A stretch of 64,000 nucleotides of DNA from Archangium lansingense (GTDB taxonomy: Bacteria > Myxococcota > Myxococcia > Myxococcales > Myxococcaceae), in NCBI RefSeq assembly GCF_026626635.1, contig NZ_JAPNKA010000002.1:1-64000 (forward strand). Direction: 5' to 3'. Below, piece by piece: positions 16,996 to 24,594 of this stretch. Position numbers and translations under genes: made by a program. The notes beneath the pieces are model-generated. The model did not search any database. It worked only from the letters and a program-made list of their open reading frames with translations, and was not told the origin of the DNA. Positions within the stretch are counted from its first letter, which is position 1. Each line of letters starts with the position of its first letter.

Positions 16996-17369
16996 GTAGT
17001 GGCCCCTGGAGGCGCTACCCACCGGTTGCGTTCACCTCGGTACCCGGTGCTCGGTGAGAGTCGCCACTTCTGGCGCGTGACCATCCTTACGAGTGCAGAC
17101 CTAAGCCTCCTCAGCGGATCGCCCGGTGAGGCGAGTTGACATAATCAGTATTAGCAGACCTTCTGTGTTGGTCGGTGATGATAACCGGAACTGCGACCCC
17201 CTGTCCAGCCGGCGCATTCTCAACCGGTGGTCTCGCTGCACCAGCGCGAAAATGAGGCAACTCAGGCCTACTGCGGAGAACGGAAGTCCTGCACCCCGTG
17301 CACTCGGTCACGCGAACCATCAGCGCTGGCCTGCCCTGGCCCTCGAATGAACGGGACCACATTCCCACC
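16996..17369. other. Intergenic stretch, nothing recognised
   Basis: Lower GC than its neighbours, with short frames lacking ribosome-binding sites. It presumably carries the promoter of the ATPase/nuclease gene at 17370. No clear -10/-35 pair or repeat was found. Confidence 0.5.
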
Positions 17370-19523
17370 ATGAGTTATTCTTCGCCTCGACTCATAACGG
17401 AGGTACGTCCGGTGACGACAGCGCCTGCGGGCAACATCCTCGGAGAGACAACCGCCGAAGCGGACCGGCGTATGCTGGATGTCGCGTTCTATGAGTCGCG
17501 GAACTACCTTGAGCTGATCCACGGGTCCGACTTTCGCTTCGTCGTTGGGAGACGCGGCGCCGGCAAGAGCGCTCTCTTCCGCAAGGTCACTCAGGCACTG
17601 GAGGCCGAAGGCGGAGCTATCCTCATCACCGAGAAGCCCGATGAAGTGAAGACGGCTGCGCTCCAAGAGGAATTGAAGCAGCTAACCGAGCGGTATGACG
17701 ATGCCCGCTCGATCACAAGGCTCACCTGGAAGGTGCAGATCCTTACCAGCGCACTTGAGCACATCCTCAAGCACTACAAAGCCGAGAAGCTTGGTGAGAC
17801 TCGCGTATTTTTGATTGAATTCAAGACTAAGCATCAGAGCCTATTTGAGCACGCGGGCTTGGCGCGAAGTCTTGAAGCACTGAGGCTAGTCAGACGCGCA
17901 AATCCGGGCGTTGGAGCCCGAGCGCTGCTTGAGAAGATCTCCGACTACTTCAGGTTGAGGCGCCTCCAAGATGCAATCATCGATGGGGTTCAGAACGCCA
18001 TCGGCAAGCGCTTGGTCTTTCTCTACGACGGCTTGGACGAGGGATGGCTACCCAGCCCCCTCGCAACAGGGGTTCTCGGTGGCCTCGCCCGCGCCGCTGC
18101 CGACTTCCGTGAAGAGAGCCACGGACTTCACTGTCTGCTCTTCATCCGCGACAACATGCTGCGTGCTTTGGTCCAACTAGACCCCGACTACAGTCGGAAC
18201 ATCGAAGGCAGCACGTTGCGGCTTCAATGGGACGAGCGGTCGCTCTTGAGCTTCGTGTCGCTACGGCTCCGAGCCGCCTTTCGGTGGAGTCAAGAGAATG
18301 ACACCCGAATCTGGACTCAGTTCGCGAAGGGGGAGCTGGAGGGTATCGACGGCTTCCGACGTTGCCTGAAACTGACGCTCTACCGTCCGCGCGACCTCAT
18401 CAGCCTTCTGAATACGGCTTACAAGGCAGCAGCTGCCGCCAATCGTGATCGGATCATAGACGCCGACCTGCAGGGTGCCGCGACGGCTATCTCCGAACAG
18501 CGGCTCCAGGATCTTTACAAGGAGTACCAGGAGGTGCTGCCCGGGATGTCGCTGTTCGCCGAGCGGTTCCGCGGAGGGACAGCTAAGCGCAAGTCTGCGG
18601 ATGTGAAGCAACTCCTTCAGGACGTTGTCGATGCCGGCGGTACTGGGATGGTGGCACGCGACTTTGCATTGATTTCGACGGGCGCAGACGCCTTCAACGC
18701 TCTTTACAGTGTTGGATTCCTGGGCATCCAAGATGACGTAGGTGATGCCGTGACGTTCTGCCACGACGGCTCGAACACGGACGTACAGGAGCTACCAGAC
18801 AGCCGAGTCATCGTCGTTCATCCCTGCTTCTGGAGGGCACTGAGCCTTACTGGCGATGTACCACAAGAAGAGGTCCTCATTCGGGTTGACGACGAGGACG
18901 ATGTGGCGAAGGGCGTCCCAGCGAAGACAGAGATGAAGGCGGATCGACTCCGCAAGCTCGGGCAGATCGCTGACGATCTTGAAAAGATCCCCCTCGGCAA
19001 CGAGGGCGCCCATGCCTTCGAGAAGTGGGTTCACAAAACGGCTCAGTATCTCTTTGCGAAGGACCTGGGGAATATCGAGCTGCACCCGAACAAGAGCGGC
19101 CTCCAGCAACGCGATGTGGTCGGGTCAATTAATGCCGACAGAGGATTCTGGGGGAGGGTTGCGCGCGTCTACGGCGTGAGCCAGATCGTGTTCGAATGCA
19201 AGAACTTCGAGGAGATGGCTGCCCCCGAATTCCGCCAAGCCTGGGGCTATCTCAGCGGCCCTTATGGACGACTCCTCATCATGGTGACGCGTTCCTCTCA
19301 GGACAAGCAGATCACCAATAGAGAGCGGGCGCTGGTCAAGGAAGGATGGGACCTTCACGAGAAACTGATCGTGCTGATTCCGGCGATCTTGTTGCAGCGG
19401 GCAATCCGGAAGATGCGGACGAGCAAAGAACAGCGAGAAGACGCCATCCAAACCATATTGAACGAGCGTCTCGACAAGTACGAGAGGGGCTACATCAGCC
19501 AGAAGGCTCCCCGAGACGAGTAG
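17370..19523 (+). CDS. P-loop ATPase fused to PD-(D/E)XK nuclease domain (Sll1717-like)
   Basis: 717 residues. The N-terminal P-loop domain has Walker A GRRGAGKS (60-67) and Walker B RLVFLYDGLDE (214-224), as in the Sll1717 family of putative defence ATPases. The C-terminal region carries a restriction-endonuclease pattern: RDVV with Asp582, then IVFECKNFEE with E609 and K611 (the E-x-K of PD-(D/E)XK). So one polypeptide may couple NTP-driven sensing to DNA cleavage. It lies directly downstream of the Septu-like pair. The start at ATG 17370 (MSYSSPRL) is uncertain because the ribosome-binding site is weak. Composition is less GC-rich than the plasmid backbone, consistent with acquired cargo. 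Confidence 0.7.
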   Translation: MSYSSPRLITEVRPVTTAPAGNILGETTAEADRRMLDVAFYESRNYLELIHGSDFRFVVGRRGAGKSALFRKVTQALEAEGGAILITEKPDEVKTAALQEELKQLTERYDDARSITRLTWKVQILTSALEHILKHYKAEKLGETRVFLIEFKTKHQSLFEHAGLARSLEALRLVRRANPGVGARALLEKISDYFRLRRLQDAIIDGVQNAIGKRLVFLYDGLDEGWLPSPLATGVLGGLARAAADFREESHGLHCLLFIRDNMLRALVQLDPDYSRNIEGSTLRLQWDERSLLSFVSLRLRAAFRWSQENDTRIWTQFAKGELEGIDGFRRCLKLTLYRPRDLISLLNTAYKAAAAANRDRIIDADLQGAATAISEQRLQDLYKEYQEVLPGMSLFAERFRGGTAKRKSADVKQLLQDVVDAGGTGMVARDFALISTGADAFNALYSVGFLGIQDDVGDAVTFCHDGSNTDVQELPDSRVIVVHPCFWRALSLTGDVPQEEVLIRVDDEDDVAKGVPAKTEMKADRLRKLGQIADDLEKIPLGNEGAHAFEKWVHKTAQYLFAKDLGNIELHPNKSGLQQRDVVGSINADRGFWGRVARVYGVSQIVFECKNFEEMAAPEFRQAWGYLSGPYGRLLIMVTRSSQDKQITNRERALVKEGWDLHEKLIVLIPAILLQRAIRKMRTSKEQREDAIQTILNERLDKYERGYISQKAPRDE

Positions 19524-19651
19524 ACTCTGCAGGACTGCCTTGCAAAAAGGCACGGCGGAGCGCACGGCACCAGCAGTCCGTGCGCAGCCCTCGTGTCGAA
19601 AGTCCCGTGGGCCCGGCCGTGCGCATGGTTCCGACCCGCAAGTCTGAAGAA

Positions 19652-20533
19652 TTAGGAGGACTTCGTCGCCGCCTTCGTAATCGCAAGAGCGTAGCGATCG
19701 GCGCGCTCCTTGTTCTCCTGCCATACCTCGAAGAAATAAGCTATGCTTTCCAGGAGCCGATTGGCGACAACTGCTGACTCCTCATCCGAGAGGCTGTGAA
19801 GTCCCTCGCTGAATGCGCTGTACATCACTTCTAGCGGGTTGTGACCGCCAGGCTTCAGGTGCGCGGGGGTGTGCTGGGCAGCGATTTTCAGCCGGTCGGT
19901 TGCGTAGAGGTTCTGACTTGCCGCCTTAATCTGCTCACTGGCTGCGGTGTCTCCCGCAGCGGCAGCGCTCTCCGCCACCATCCTGAGAATGTCGTCGATA
20001 TGGTTCTCGATAATGCGGCGAAAATACGCGACCGCACCAATGCCGCGGCCAGCACGCAGCGAGGAAGAACCTTTGATGAACAGGCTTTTCCCATCTCTTC
20101 CGAGGGCCTTAACTAAGGTGCGAGAGAGAGGTGCCTCCCATGCCGGGTACTGCCCAACCTTTTCAATTGAGTAGTTGGTGAGGTGACGATCCAAGATGCC
20201 CCCTCCAGGACCACTTGGTACCTCCTTTATCCCCCCAGACGTCATGGCGAGCATGAACGTGGTGGTCGACGTTTCACAATTCATGCACTTATACGAATGC
20301 ATCCCCAGCATGTTCGTCGTCACAAACTCGTAGGACCAAGTCGTCTGCTCAGCGTCGTCGCACAGAGCACAGTCGCGCTGGAGGCGCGGAGGAATCACTG
20401 CGGCCCAGTCGGACAAGCGAATGGGGCGGGGAGGGGTGAAATCTATCCTTTGATAGAGCCCCTTGTTGAGTAGCAAGTCCGCGACGTCGCGCCGAGCGAC
20501 ATCAAGCCAATTAGAGAGATCCTGGTCTAGCAT
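19652..20533 (-). CDS. DUF4145-like zinc-ribbon protein
   Basis: 293 residues starting MLDQDLSNWLDVARRDVADL. A zinc ribbon is formed by CALCDD (about 60-63) and YKCMNC (about 86-91). Then come KVGQYPAW and GRGIGAVAYFRRIIENHIDD, the features I associate with DUF4145-like proteins, often found near restriction or defence genes. ATG 20533 has GAGGA at the right distance; longer readings to 20836 are low-complexity. It is convergent with the ATPase/nuclease gene at 17370, separated by 128 bases containing a short TGCCTT/AAGGCA hairpin (19536-19552). Function is unknown; a HEPN-like accessory role in the defence island is possible. Confidence 0.65.
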   Translation of the reverse strand: MLDQDLSNWLDVARRDVADLLLNKGLYQRIDFTPPRPIRLSDWAAVIPPRLQRDCALCDDAEQTTWSYEFVTTNMLGMHSYKCMNCETSTTTFMLAMTSGGIKEVPSGPGGGILDRHLTNYSIEKVGQYPAWEAPLSRTLVKALGRDGKSLFIKGSSSLRAGRGIGAVAYFRRIIENHIDDILRMVAESAAAAGDTAASEQIKAASQNLYATDRLKIAAQHTPAHLKPGGHNPLEVMYSAFSEGLHSLSDEESAVVANRLLESIAYFFEVWQENKERADRYALAITKAATKSS

Positions 20534-20838
20534 CAAATTCCTCGTGGCCGAAACCCCACGCCTCCTCGATGGCGGGCGACCATATCCATGTCCGGGCACA
20601 TGCGCGACCTTCGGCCGCCAAGGGATTGAGCTGAGGTGTGCTGTGCGCGCCTCGCCCTCGACTGCGGCCCCCACTCGCCCCGCACGACTGCTGCACAGCA
20701 ACGCTCGTGTCCTTGCGCCCGGCAGCTGGCCAAGCAGGGACTCGTGCGAGGGTCTCCGCCGGGCATACCGCACGTAATTACGTGCGTTCTCCGTGGTGCG
20801 GCGGCCCTTGCTGCCGCCCCACCCTCTGCCCCTCACCC
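20534..20838. promoter_or_regulatory. Divergent regulatory region with operator site C (20770-20785)
   Basis: This 305-base region separates the DUF4145-like gene (minus) from virB2 (plus). It carries GCACGTAATTACGTGC at 20770-20785, a perfect palindrome and the cleanest copy of the plasmid-wide operator, 53 bases before the virB2 start. Nothing else is recognised in it. Confidence 0.7.
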
Positions 20839-21062
20839 ATGAACCGACTCAGCCGCTTCGCCGTCGTCGCCCTCTACACCCTGGTGCCCTCACTCGTCTT
20901 CGCCCAGGACAAAATCACCTCAGCCCTCAACCAGGGCTCCAAGTGGTTCAGCACCATCACCCTCGCCATCGGCGGCATCGGCCTGGCCGCCACCGGCTGG
21001 AAGTACTTCTTCGGCAAGCCGGACGCCCGACAGAGCCTCGAGAGCAATTTCCTGGGCTTTGG
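20839..21062 (+). pseudogene. virB2: VirB2/TrbC-like pilin, 5' part, interrupted by IS21
   Basis: ATG 20839 begins a pilin precursor: MNRLSRFAVV, hydrophobic leader, cleavage-like site VFAQ, then KWFSTITLAIGGIGLAATGW (first membrane helix). After 74 codons plus two bases the IS21 element interrupts it at 21063. The pilin subunit of the conjugative T4SS would normally be about 90 residues. Deleting the IS and one copy of the 7-base target duplication joins this piece to 24171-24225. The result is an uninterrupted 92-residue frame ending GTLIELFRRWMG, with the second membrane helix restored. In the present sequence the frame runs into IS DNA and gives a non-functional tail. Confidence 0.85.
21056..21062 (+). 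repeat. Target-site duplication GCTTTGG, left copy
   Basis: GCTTTGG immediately precedes the IS21 left end. The identical 7 bases follow the right end at 24164-24170. A perfect duplication implies a recent, direct insertion. Confidence 0.92.
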
Positions 21063-21148
21063 TGTTGGCGTTCACGAGGAAACGCGGAAATTTGGACTGG
21101 GACGCTGGAGGTGTGCCGGGGGTCCGGCATCCCGGTCCGAGGTGAGGC

Positions 21149-21916
21149 TCAGCGCTTGGACTTCGCCCTCCTGGTCGTCGCGGCCTCCTCGGCCTCGCGG
21201 CGGCGGTAGCTCTCGCCTTCGATAGCGAGGACGTCCGCGTGGTGGATGACGCGGTCAATCAGCGCGGTGGCGCACGCGGCGTTGGGAAAAATGGTCGGCC
21301 AGTCCGAAAACGCCAGATTCGTGGTCATCACCAATGAGCGTTGTTCATACCTGCGCGCCACGACTTGAAAGAGGAGGTCCGCGTTGCGCGCGTCGTAGGC
21401 GAGGTAGCCCATCTCGTCGATGACGAGCAGGCTGGTGCGGCTGGTGTAGTGGCGCAGGCGGCGGTCCAGTGCGCGGCTGGTGTCCTGGGCGCCCAGGTCG
21501 AGCAGCAACTGGGAGGCGGTGACGAAGAGAGCGGAGTGCCCCTTGAGGACGGCCTGGTGGGCGATGTTCTGCGCGATCATCGTCTTGCCCAGTCCCTGAG
21601 GGGCGACAATGACGACGTTGCGCGCGCGCTCCAGGAAATCCAGGCGCAAGGCGGACTCGACGGCCTCGCGGTCAATCTTCTTGGGCCATCCCCAGTCGTA
21701 GTCCGCCATGGGCTTGAAGCGGCCAAGGCGGCTGCGAGACAGGCGCCGCTCGAGACTTCTGCGGCCGCGTTCCTTCTGCTCCTCGTCGGCCAGGTGCTCC
21801 AGCAACTCGGTAGCGCCCCATCTGGCCTTCGTGGCGCGGGCGATGAGGTCCGCGAGGCCCTGGGAGGTGGCGTGCAGTCCGAGGGAGGCCAGGCGGTCAG
21901 CGAGTGGAGTCGTCAT
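21149..21916 (-). CDS. istB: IS21 helper ATPase IstB
   Basis: 255 residues starting MTTPLADRLASLGL. The AAA+ domain has Walker A APQGLGKT, LLVIDEMGYLAYD (Walker B) and a sensor region, ending in RRAKSKR. IstB assembles on target DNA and directs IstA. ATG 21916 lies inside the istA 3' end (20-base overlap) with AAGGA upstream. Length is normal for the family. The helical N-terminal domain (about 1-90) is complete, so the protein should be functional. Confidence 0.93.
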   Translation of the reverse strand: MTTPLADRLASLGLHATSQGLADLIARATKARWGATELLEHLADEEQKERGRRSLERRLSRSRLGRFKPMADYDWGWPKKIDREAVESALRLDFLERARNVVIVAPQGLGKTMIAQNIAHQAVLKGHSALFVTASQLLLDLGAQDTSRALDRRLRHYTSRTSLLVIDEMGYLAYDARNADLLFQVVARRYEQRSLVMTTNLAFSDWPTIFPNAACATALIDRVIHHADVLAIEGESYRRREAEEAATTRRAKSKR

Positions 21917-23411
21917 CGGCGGAGTCCTTGTCGAGGAGGCGGTCGTAGTCGGCGAGGGAGTGGGGGCGGGTGCGGGAGGCGGCGATGCGCGGGTCATCCG
22001 GCAGCACCACGGTGAGTGGTGGAGGCTGACGCTGGCGGCGAGCGCGCTGGTCCAGGAGGTGGGCCACGGCGGGGGCGCTCACCGCCCCCTTGCGCAGGGC
22101 CTCGGCGAGGGCCTCATCCAGGGCGCGTGCGCCGTGGAGCGTAAGTAACTTCAGCAATTGAGCAGTGTGGTGTGACAGCGAGAGGTCGCGCTGGGCGAGG
22201 GCCGCGAGGAAGCCCTCCGCCTGCTGGCAGGAGGCGCGCAGCAAGTCTCGGCCGCGCAGCTCGTGCGCGCGGGCCTTGGCGTCGGCGAGGGCGGCGAGGT
22301 GGCCGGGCTGCTCCAGGGTGCGGCCCTTCTCGAAGCAGCGCGGGTGGGAGGCCACCTCCTCGGAGCCGTCCAGTACGCGTACGCGTGTCTCGGAGGCCAC
22401 CAGGGTGAGGGGCTTCTTCACCAGGGTGTGTGGAATGGAGTAGTCGTTGGAGTCGAAGCGCACGTAGGGCGTCTTGCCGGAGGCGACGGGGCGCACCACG
22501 TCCGTGGGAAACGGGTGTGCGGGCAGGGGCAGCAGCCGCGGGCGTTCCTCCTCGAGGGCCGTGGCGACGGTGCGCCCGGTGACGTCGCCGGGCAATTGGC
22601 GCGCGTGGGCCACCTCGGCCGCCCACCGCGCCGCTTGAGAGTTGAGGTCATCCACGCCGCTAAAGGTGCGCGCGGCGAAGAAGGAGTCGCGCAGGTAGCG
22701 GATGGTGCGCTCCACCTTGCCCTTCTCGTTGCCGCGGTAGGGGGCGCAGGGCTTGGGTGCGAAGTGGTAGTGGCCGGCCAATTCCAGCAGGCGCGGGTGG
22801 AAGCGGATGGCGTCGCCGGCGCGCTCGAGCACCACGGACTTCAAGTTGTCGTACAGCAGCGCGCGCGGCACGCCCCCCAGCGCCTGGAAGGCCAGCACGT
22901 GGCCCCTGAGGAAGCTCTCCAGCGTCATGTCGAGGAAGAAGCGCGCGTAGAGGGCGCGGCTGTGGCCCAGCACCATGACGAAGCAGCACAGAGGGCGGCG
23001 CGTGTTGCCCACGGACAGCGTGCCGAAGTGTCCCCAATCCACCTGGGCCTCCTCGCCCGCAAGCGTGCTGCGGCGCAGGAAGGCCTCGGCGCGAGAGGTG
23101 GGACGCACCGTGCGCACGTAGCGGCGCACCTGGAGCGGGCCACCCACGTAGCCGCGCGCCTTCACCATGTGGAAGAGGCGCATGGCGGTGAGGCGTGGGT
23201 GGGCCTCCAGGGTGGCTTGGATGAAGCCCTTGTAGGCATCCAGCAGCGTGGGCCTGACGGACTTCACCCCCGTGCCGCTGACGCGCTCGAGCGTCAGGGC
23301 GCGCCGGACGGTGTCGTGGTGCACGCTCAGCTCGGAGCAGATGGTGCCCACCTTCCAGTGCTCGGCGAAGTGCAGTCGGCGGATGCGGGCGGCGAGTTCG
23401 GGGGAAATCAT
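21897..23411 (-). CDS. istA: IS21 transposase IstA
   Basis: 504 residues. An N-terminal HTH (about 14-42, HFAEHWKVGTICSELSVHHD) is followed by a DDE integrase core: QVDWGHFG (D125), ALLYDNLKS (D188) and the RGNEKGKVE block (about 227-234). A C-terminal beta-barrel follows (about 300-360), then a basic tail. It cuts and joins the IS ends. It starts at ATG 23411, right after the third IS ORF, and overlaps istB. Intact and of normal length, consistent with a recently active element. Confidence 0.93.
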   Translation of the reverse strand: MISPELAARIRRLHFAEHWKVGTICSELSVHHDTVRRALTLERVSGTGVKSVRPTLLDAYKGFIQATLEAHPRLTAMRLFHMVKARGYVGGPLQVRRYVRTVRPTSRAEAFLRRSTLAGEEAQVDWGHFGTLSVGNTRRPLCCFVMVLGHSRALYARFFLDMTLESFLRGHVLAFQALGGVPRALLYDNLKSVVLERAGDAIRFHPRLLELAGHYHFAPKPCAPYRGNEKGKVERTIRYLRDSFFAARTFSGVDDLNSQAARWAAEVAHARQLPGDVTGRTVATALEEERPRLLPLPAHPFPTDVVRPVASGKTPYVRFDSNDYSIPHTLVKKPLTLVASETRVRVLDGSEEVASHPRCFEKGRTLEQPGHLAALADAKARAHELRGRDLLRASCQQAEGFLAALAQRDLSLSHHTAQLLKLLTLHGARALDEALAEALRKGAVSAPAVAHLLDQRARRQRQPPPLTVVLPDDPRIAASRTRPHSLADYDRLLDKDSADDDSTR

Positions 23412-23420
23412 GGGCCCACC

Positions 23421-23879
23421 TCACGGCGGACGGGCAGCCCTGAAGCGCCGGCCCACGTGGGTGCGCGCAAGCGTGGTGTGGCGCAGGAAGGGACTCTGAC
23501 GCCCGCACGAGGTGCAGGCGGGGATGGAGGGCGGCGGTGCATGCGGCAGTGGCCTCGCTGCGCTCGGCTCCGCGGCCACCTGCGTGGCGGCCGGGGCCGG
23601 CGCGACGGGCACACTGGCTGTCCGCGCCACGGCAGCGGGAGACTGATGCGTCACTTTCTCTCGCCGCCGCTCCCGCCAGGCCGCCTGCCGCGCGGCATGT
23701 GCGTGCCGTCCGTCCCGGGTGCGCTGGTAGCGCGCACCAGCCGCGCGCATTGACTCCGCCCGCGCCCTTCGACTGCACGGCGGCCCGCAGTAGCGCTGGC
23801 CACGGTCGCACGCAGAGCAGAGGAAGAACACCTGCCGACACTCGGGCCGGCCGCACACCACGAAGCGCAGCGCCTCCAC
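23421..23879 (-). CDS. IS21 accessory ORF, zinc-finger-like
   Basis: 152 residues starting at GTG 23879 (MEALRFVVCGRPEC). The N-terminus is Cys-rich: CGRPEC, CSACDRG, YCGPPCSRRAR (about residues 9-37), a probable zinc-binding module. A basic region RYQRTRDGRHAHAARQAAWR and a Pro/Ala-rich linker follow, then a further CTSCG. It is the first gene of the IS operon, ahead of istA. I recall similar Cys-rich ORFs travelling with IS21 relatives, but their role is unknown. The 5' end of an identical gene is present in the second IS copy (63855 onward). Confidence 0.65.
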   Translation of the reverse strand: MEALRFVVCGRPECRQVFFLCSACDRGQRYCGPPCSRRARAESMRAAGARYQRTRDGRHAHAARQAAWRERRREKVTHQSPAAVARTASVPVAPAPAATQVAAEPSAARPLPHAPPPSIPACTSCGRQSPFLRHTTLARTHVGRRFRAARPP

Positions 23880-24163
23880 GACACTCCTGCGCGCGCCGGC
23901 TTCTGGCGCCGCGCCCCGGAGTGCGCTACCTCTTCCTCACCGGCTCGCCCCTCTCGCACACCAGGGCGCGCCTCCAAGGAGGGCCCTCCAGCCGCTACTG
24001 GTGGGCCTTCCGTCTTTTCAGGACGCGCGCGACCGTGGATTCCACCGGCGCACTCTCCCCCCCTCAACTTCTCGGCCACACCCATCTCAGGGAGTGGTCT
24101 TGAAGTCAGGCAACTCCCGGCGACCCATGACCAGGAACCTGCGCTTCCTGGTGACCATCAACA

Positions 24164-24225
24164 GCTTTGGCGTGTGCCTCGGCGCCGGCACCCTCATCGA
24201 GCTCTTCCGGCGGTGGATGGGGTAG
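24164..24225 (+). pseudogene. virB2: VirB2-like pilin, 3' part after IS21 (with right TSD)
   Basis: 24164-24170 is the right GCTTTGG duplication. From 24171, in the frame of the split codon, it reads VCLGAGTLIELFRRWMG and stops at TAG 24223-24225. This is the second membrane helix and basic C-terminus expected of a VirB2/TrbC pilin. The next gene, virB3, begins 3 bases after this stop, as in an ordinary T4SS operon. The IS may also cut virB3 and virB4 off from the operator-controlled promoter at 20770. Confidence 0.85.
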
Positions 24226-24228
24226 CCC

Positions 24229-24594
24229 GTGGCGCCGCCCCGTGAGGAGCCCGGGCTCGAGCGCTCCCCCGTCTTCCGCCAGCTCAACGCCGCTGGCCGC
24301 TTCGCACGCTTCGGGAAGGAGGACGCCATCCTCCCCCTCCTCGTGCTCGCCGCCGTCGCCATCGCTGGCAACATCATCGGCTTCCACCCCGCCTATGCCC
24401 ACGTGGCCTTTGCCGCCTCACTAGCCGCCAGTTGGGTCTTCCGCGTCCGGTTCCCCAATGGTGGCTTGGTGGGCCTCCTGCGCTTCCTGACAGAGCCTCG
24501 GCACCTGTCGGCCCACGCGCCCGACGCCTGCCCTCCGTACCCCGCCGCACCCAACCGGGAGTCTCCAGATGCCACCACCTCCCAGCTTGAATGA
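24229..24594 (+). CDS. virB3: VirB3/TrbD-like T4SS inner-membrane protein
   Basis: 121 residues from GTG 24229. A short cytoplasmic N-terminus (ERSPVFRQLNAAGRFARFGK) is followed by two membrane segments around residues 34-69 (AILPLLVLAAVAIAGNIIGF and HVAFAASLAASWVF), then a cytoplasmic tail. This matches VirB3, which works with VirB4 in pilus assembly. It starts 3 bases after the virB2 stop, and its last 26 bases overlap the virB4 start. Expression now depends on read-through or a promoter inside the IS21 insertion. Confidence 0.75.
   Translation: MAPPREEPGLERSPVFRQLNAAGRFARFGKEDAILPLLVLAAVAIAGNIIGFHPAYAHVAFAASLAASWVFRVRFPNGGLVGLLRFLTEPRHLSAHAPDACPPYPAAPNRESPDATTSQLE

Larger units (their letters stand above)
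21063..24163 (-). mobile_element. IS21-family insertion sequence (copy 1, complete, 3101 bp)
   Basis: The ends are related inverted repeats. The left end reads TGTTGGCGTTCACGAGGAAA inward. The right end, read inward on the other strand, is TGTTGATGGTCACCAGGAAG, with the family's TG...CA termini. It carries istA, istB and a third zinc-finger-like ORF, all on the minus strand. It is flanked by GCTTTGG on both sides, inside the virB2 gene. The right-hand ~430 bases reappear, inverted, at 63571-64000. A 35-base match to the left end, with one mismatch, is at 47985-48019. Confidence 0.95.

Noticed and set aside
17126..17350. Small ORF upstream of the ATPase/nuclease gene
   Set aside because: No ribosome-binding site and no coding-like composition; a non-coding reading is simpler.
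22263..23753. A 496-residue plus-strand open frame across istA
   Set aside because: It is antisense to the well-supported istA gene and has no recognisable domain. High GC makes long shadow frames common here; the same applies to 24764-27082, 33217-34980, 10929-11672 and 37032-38579.
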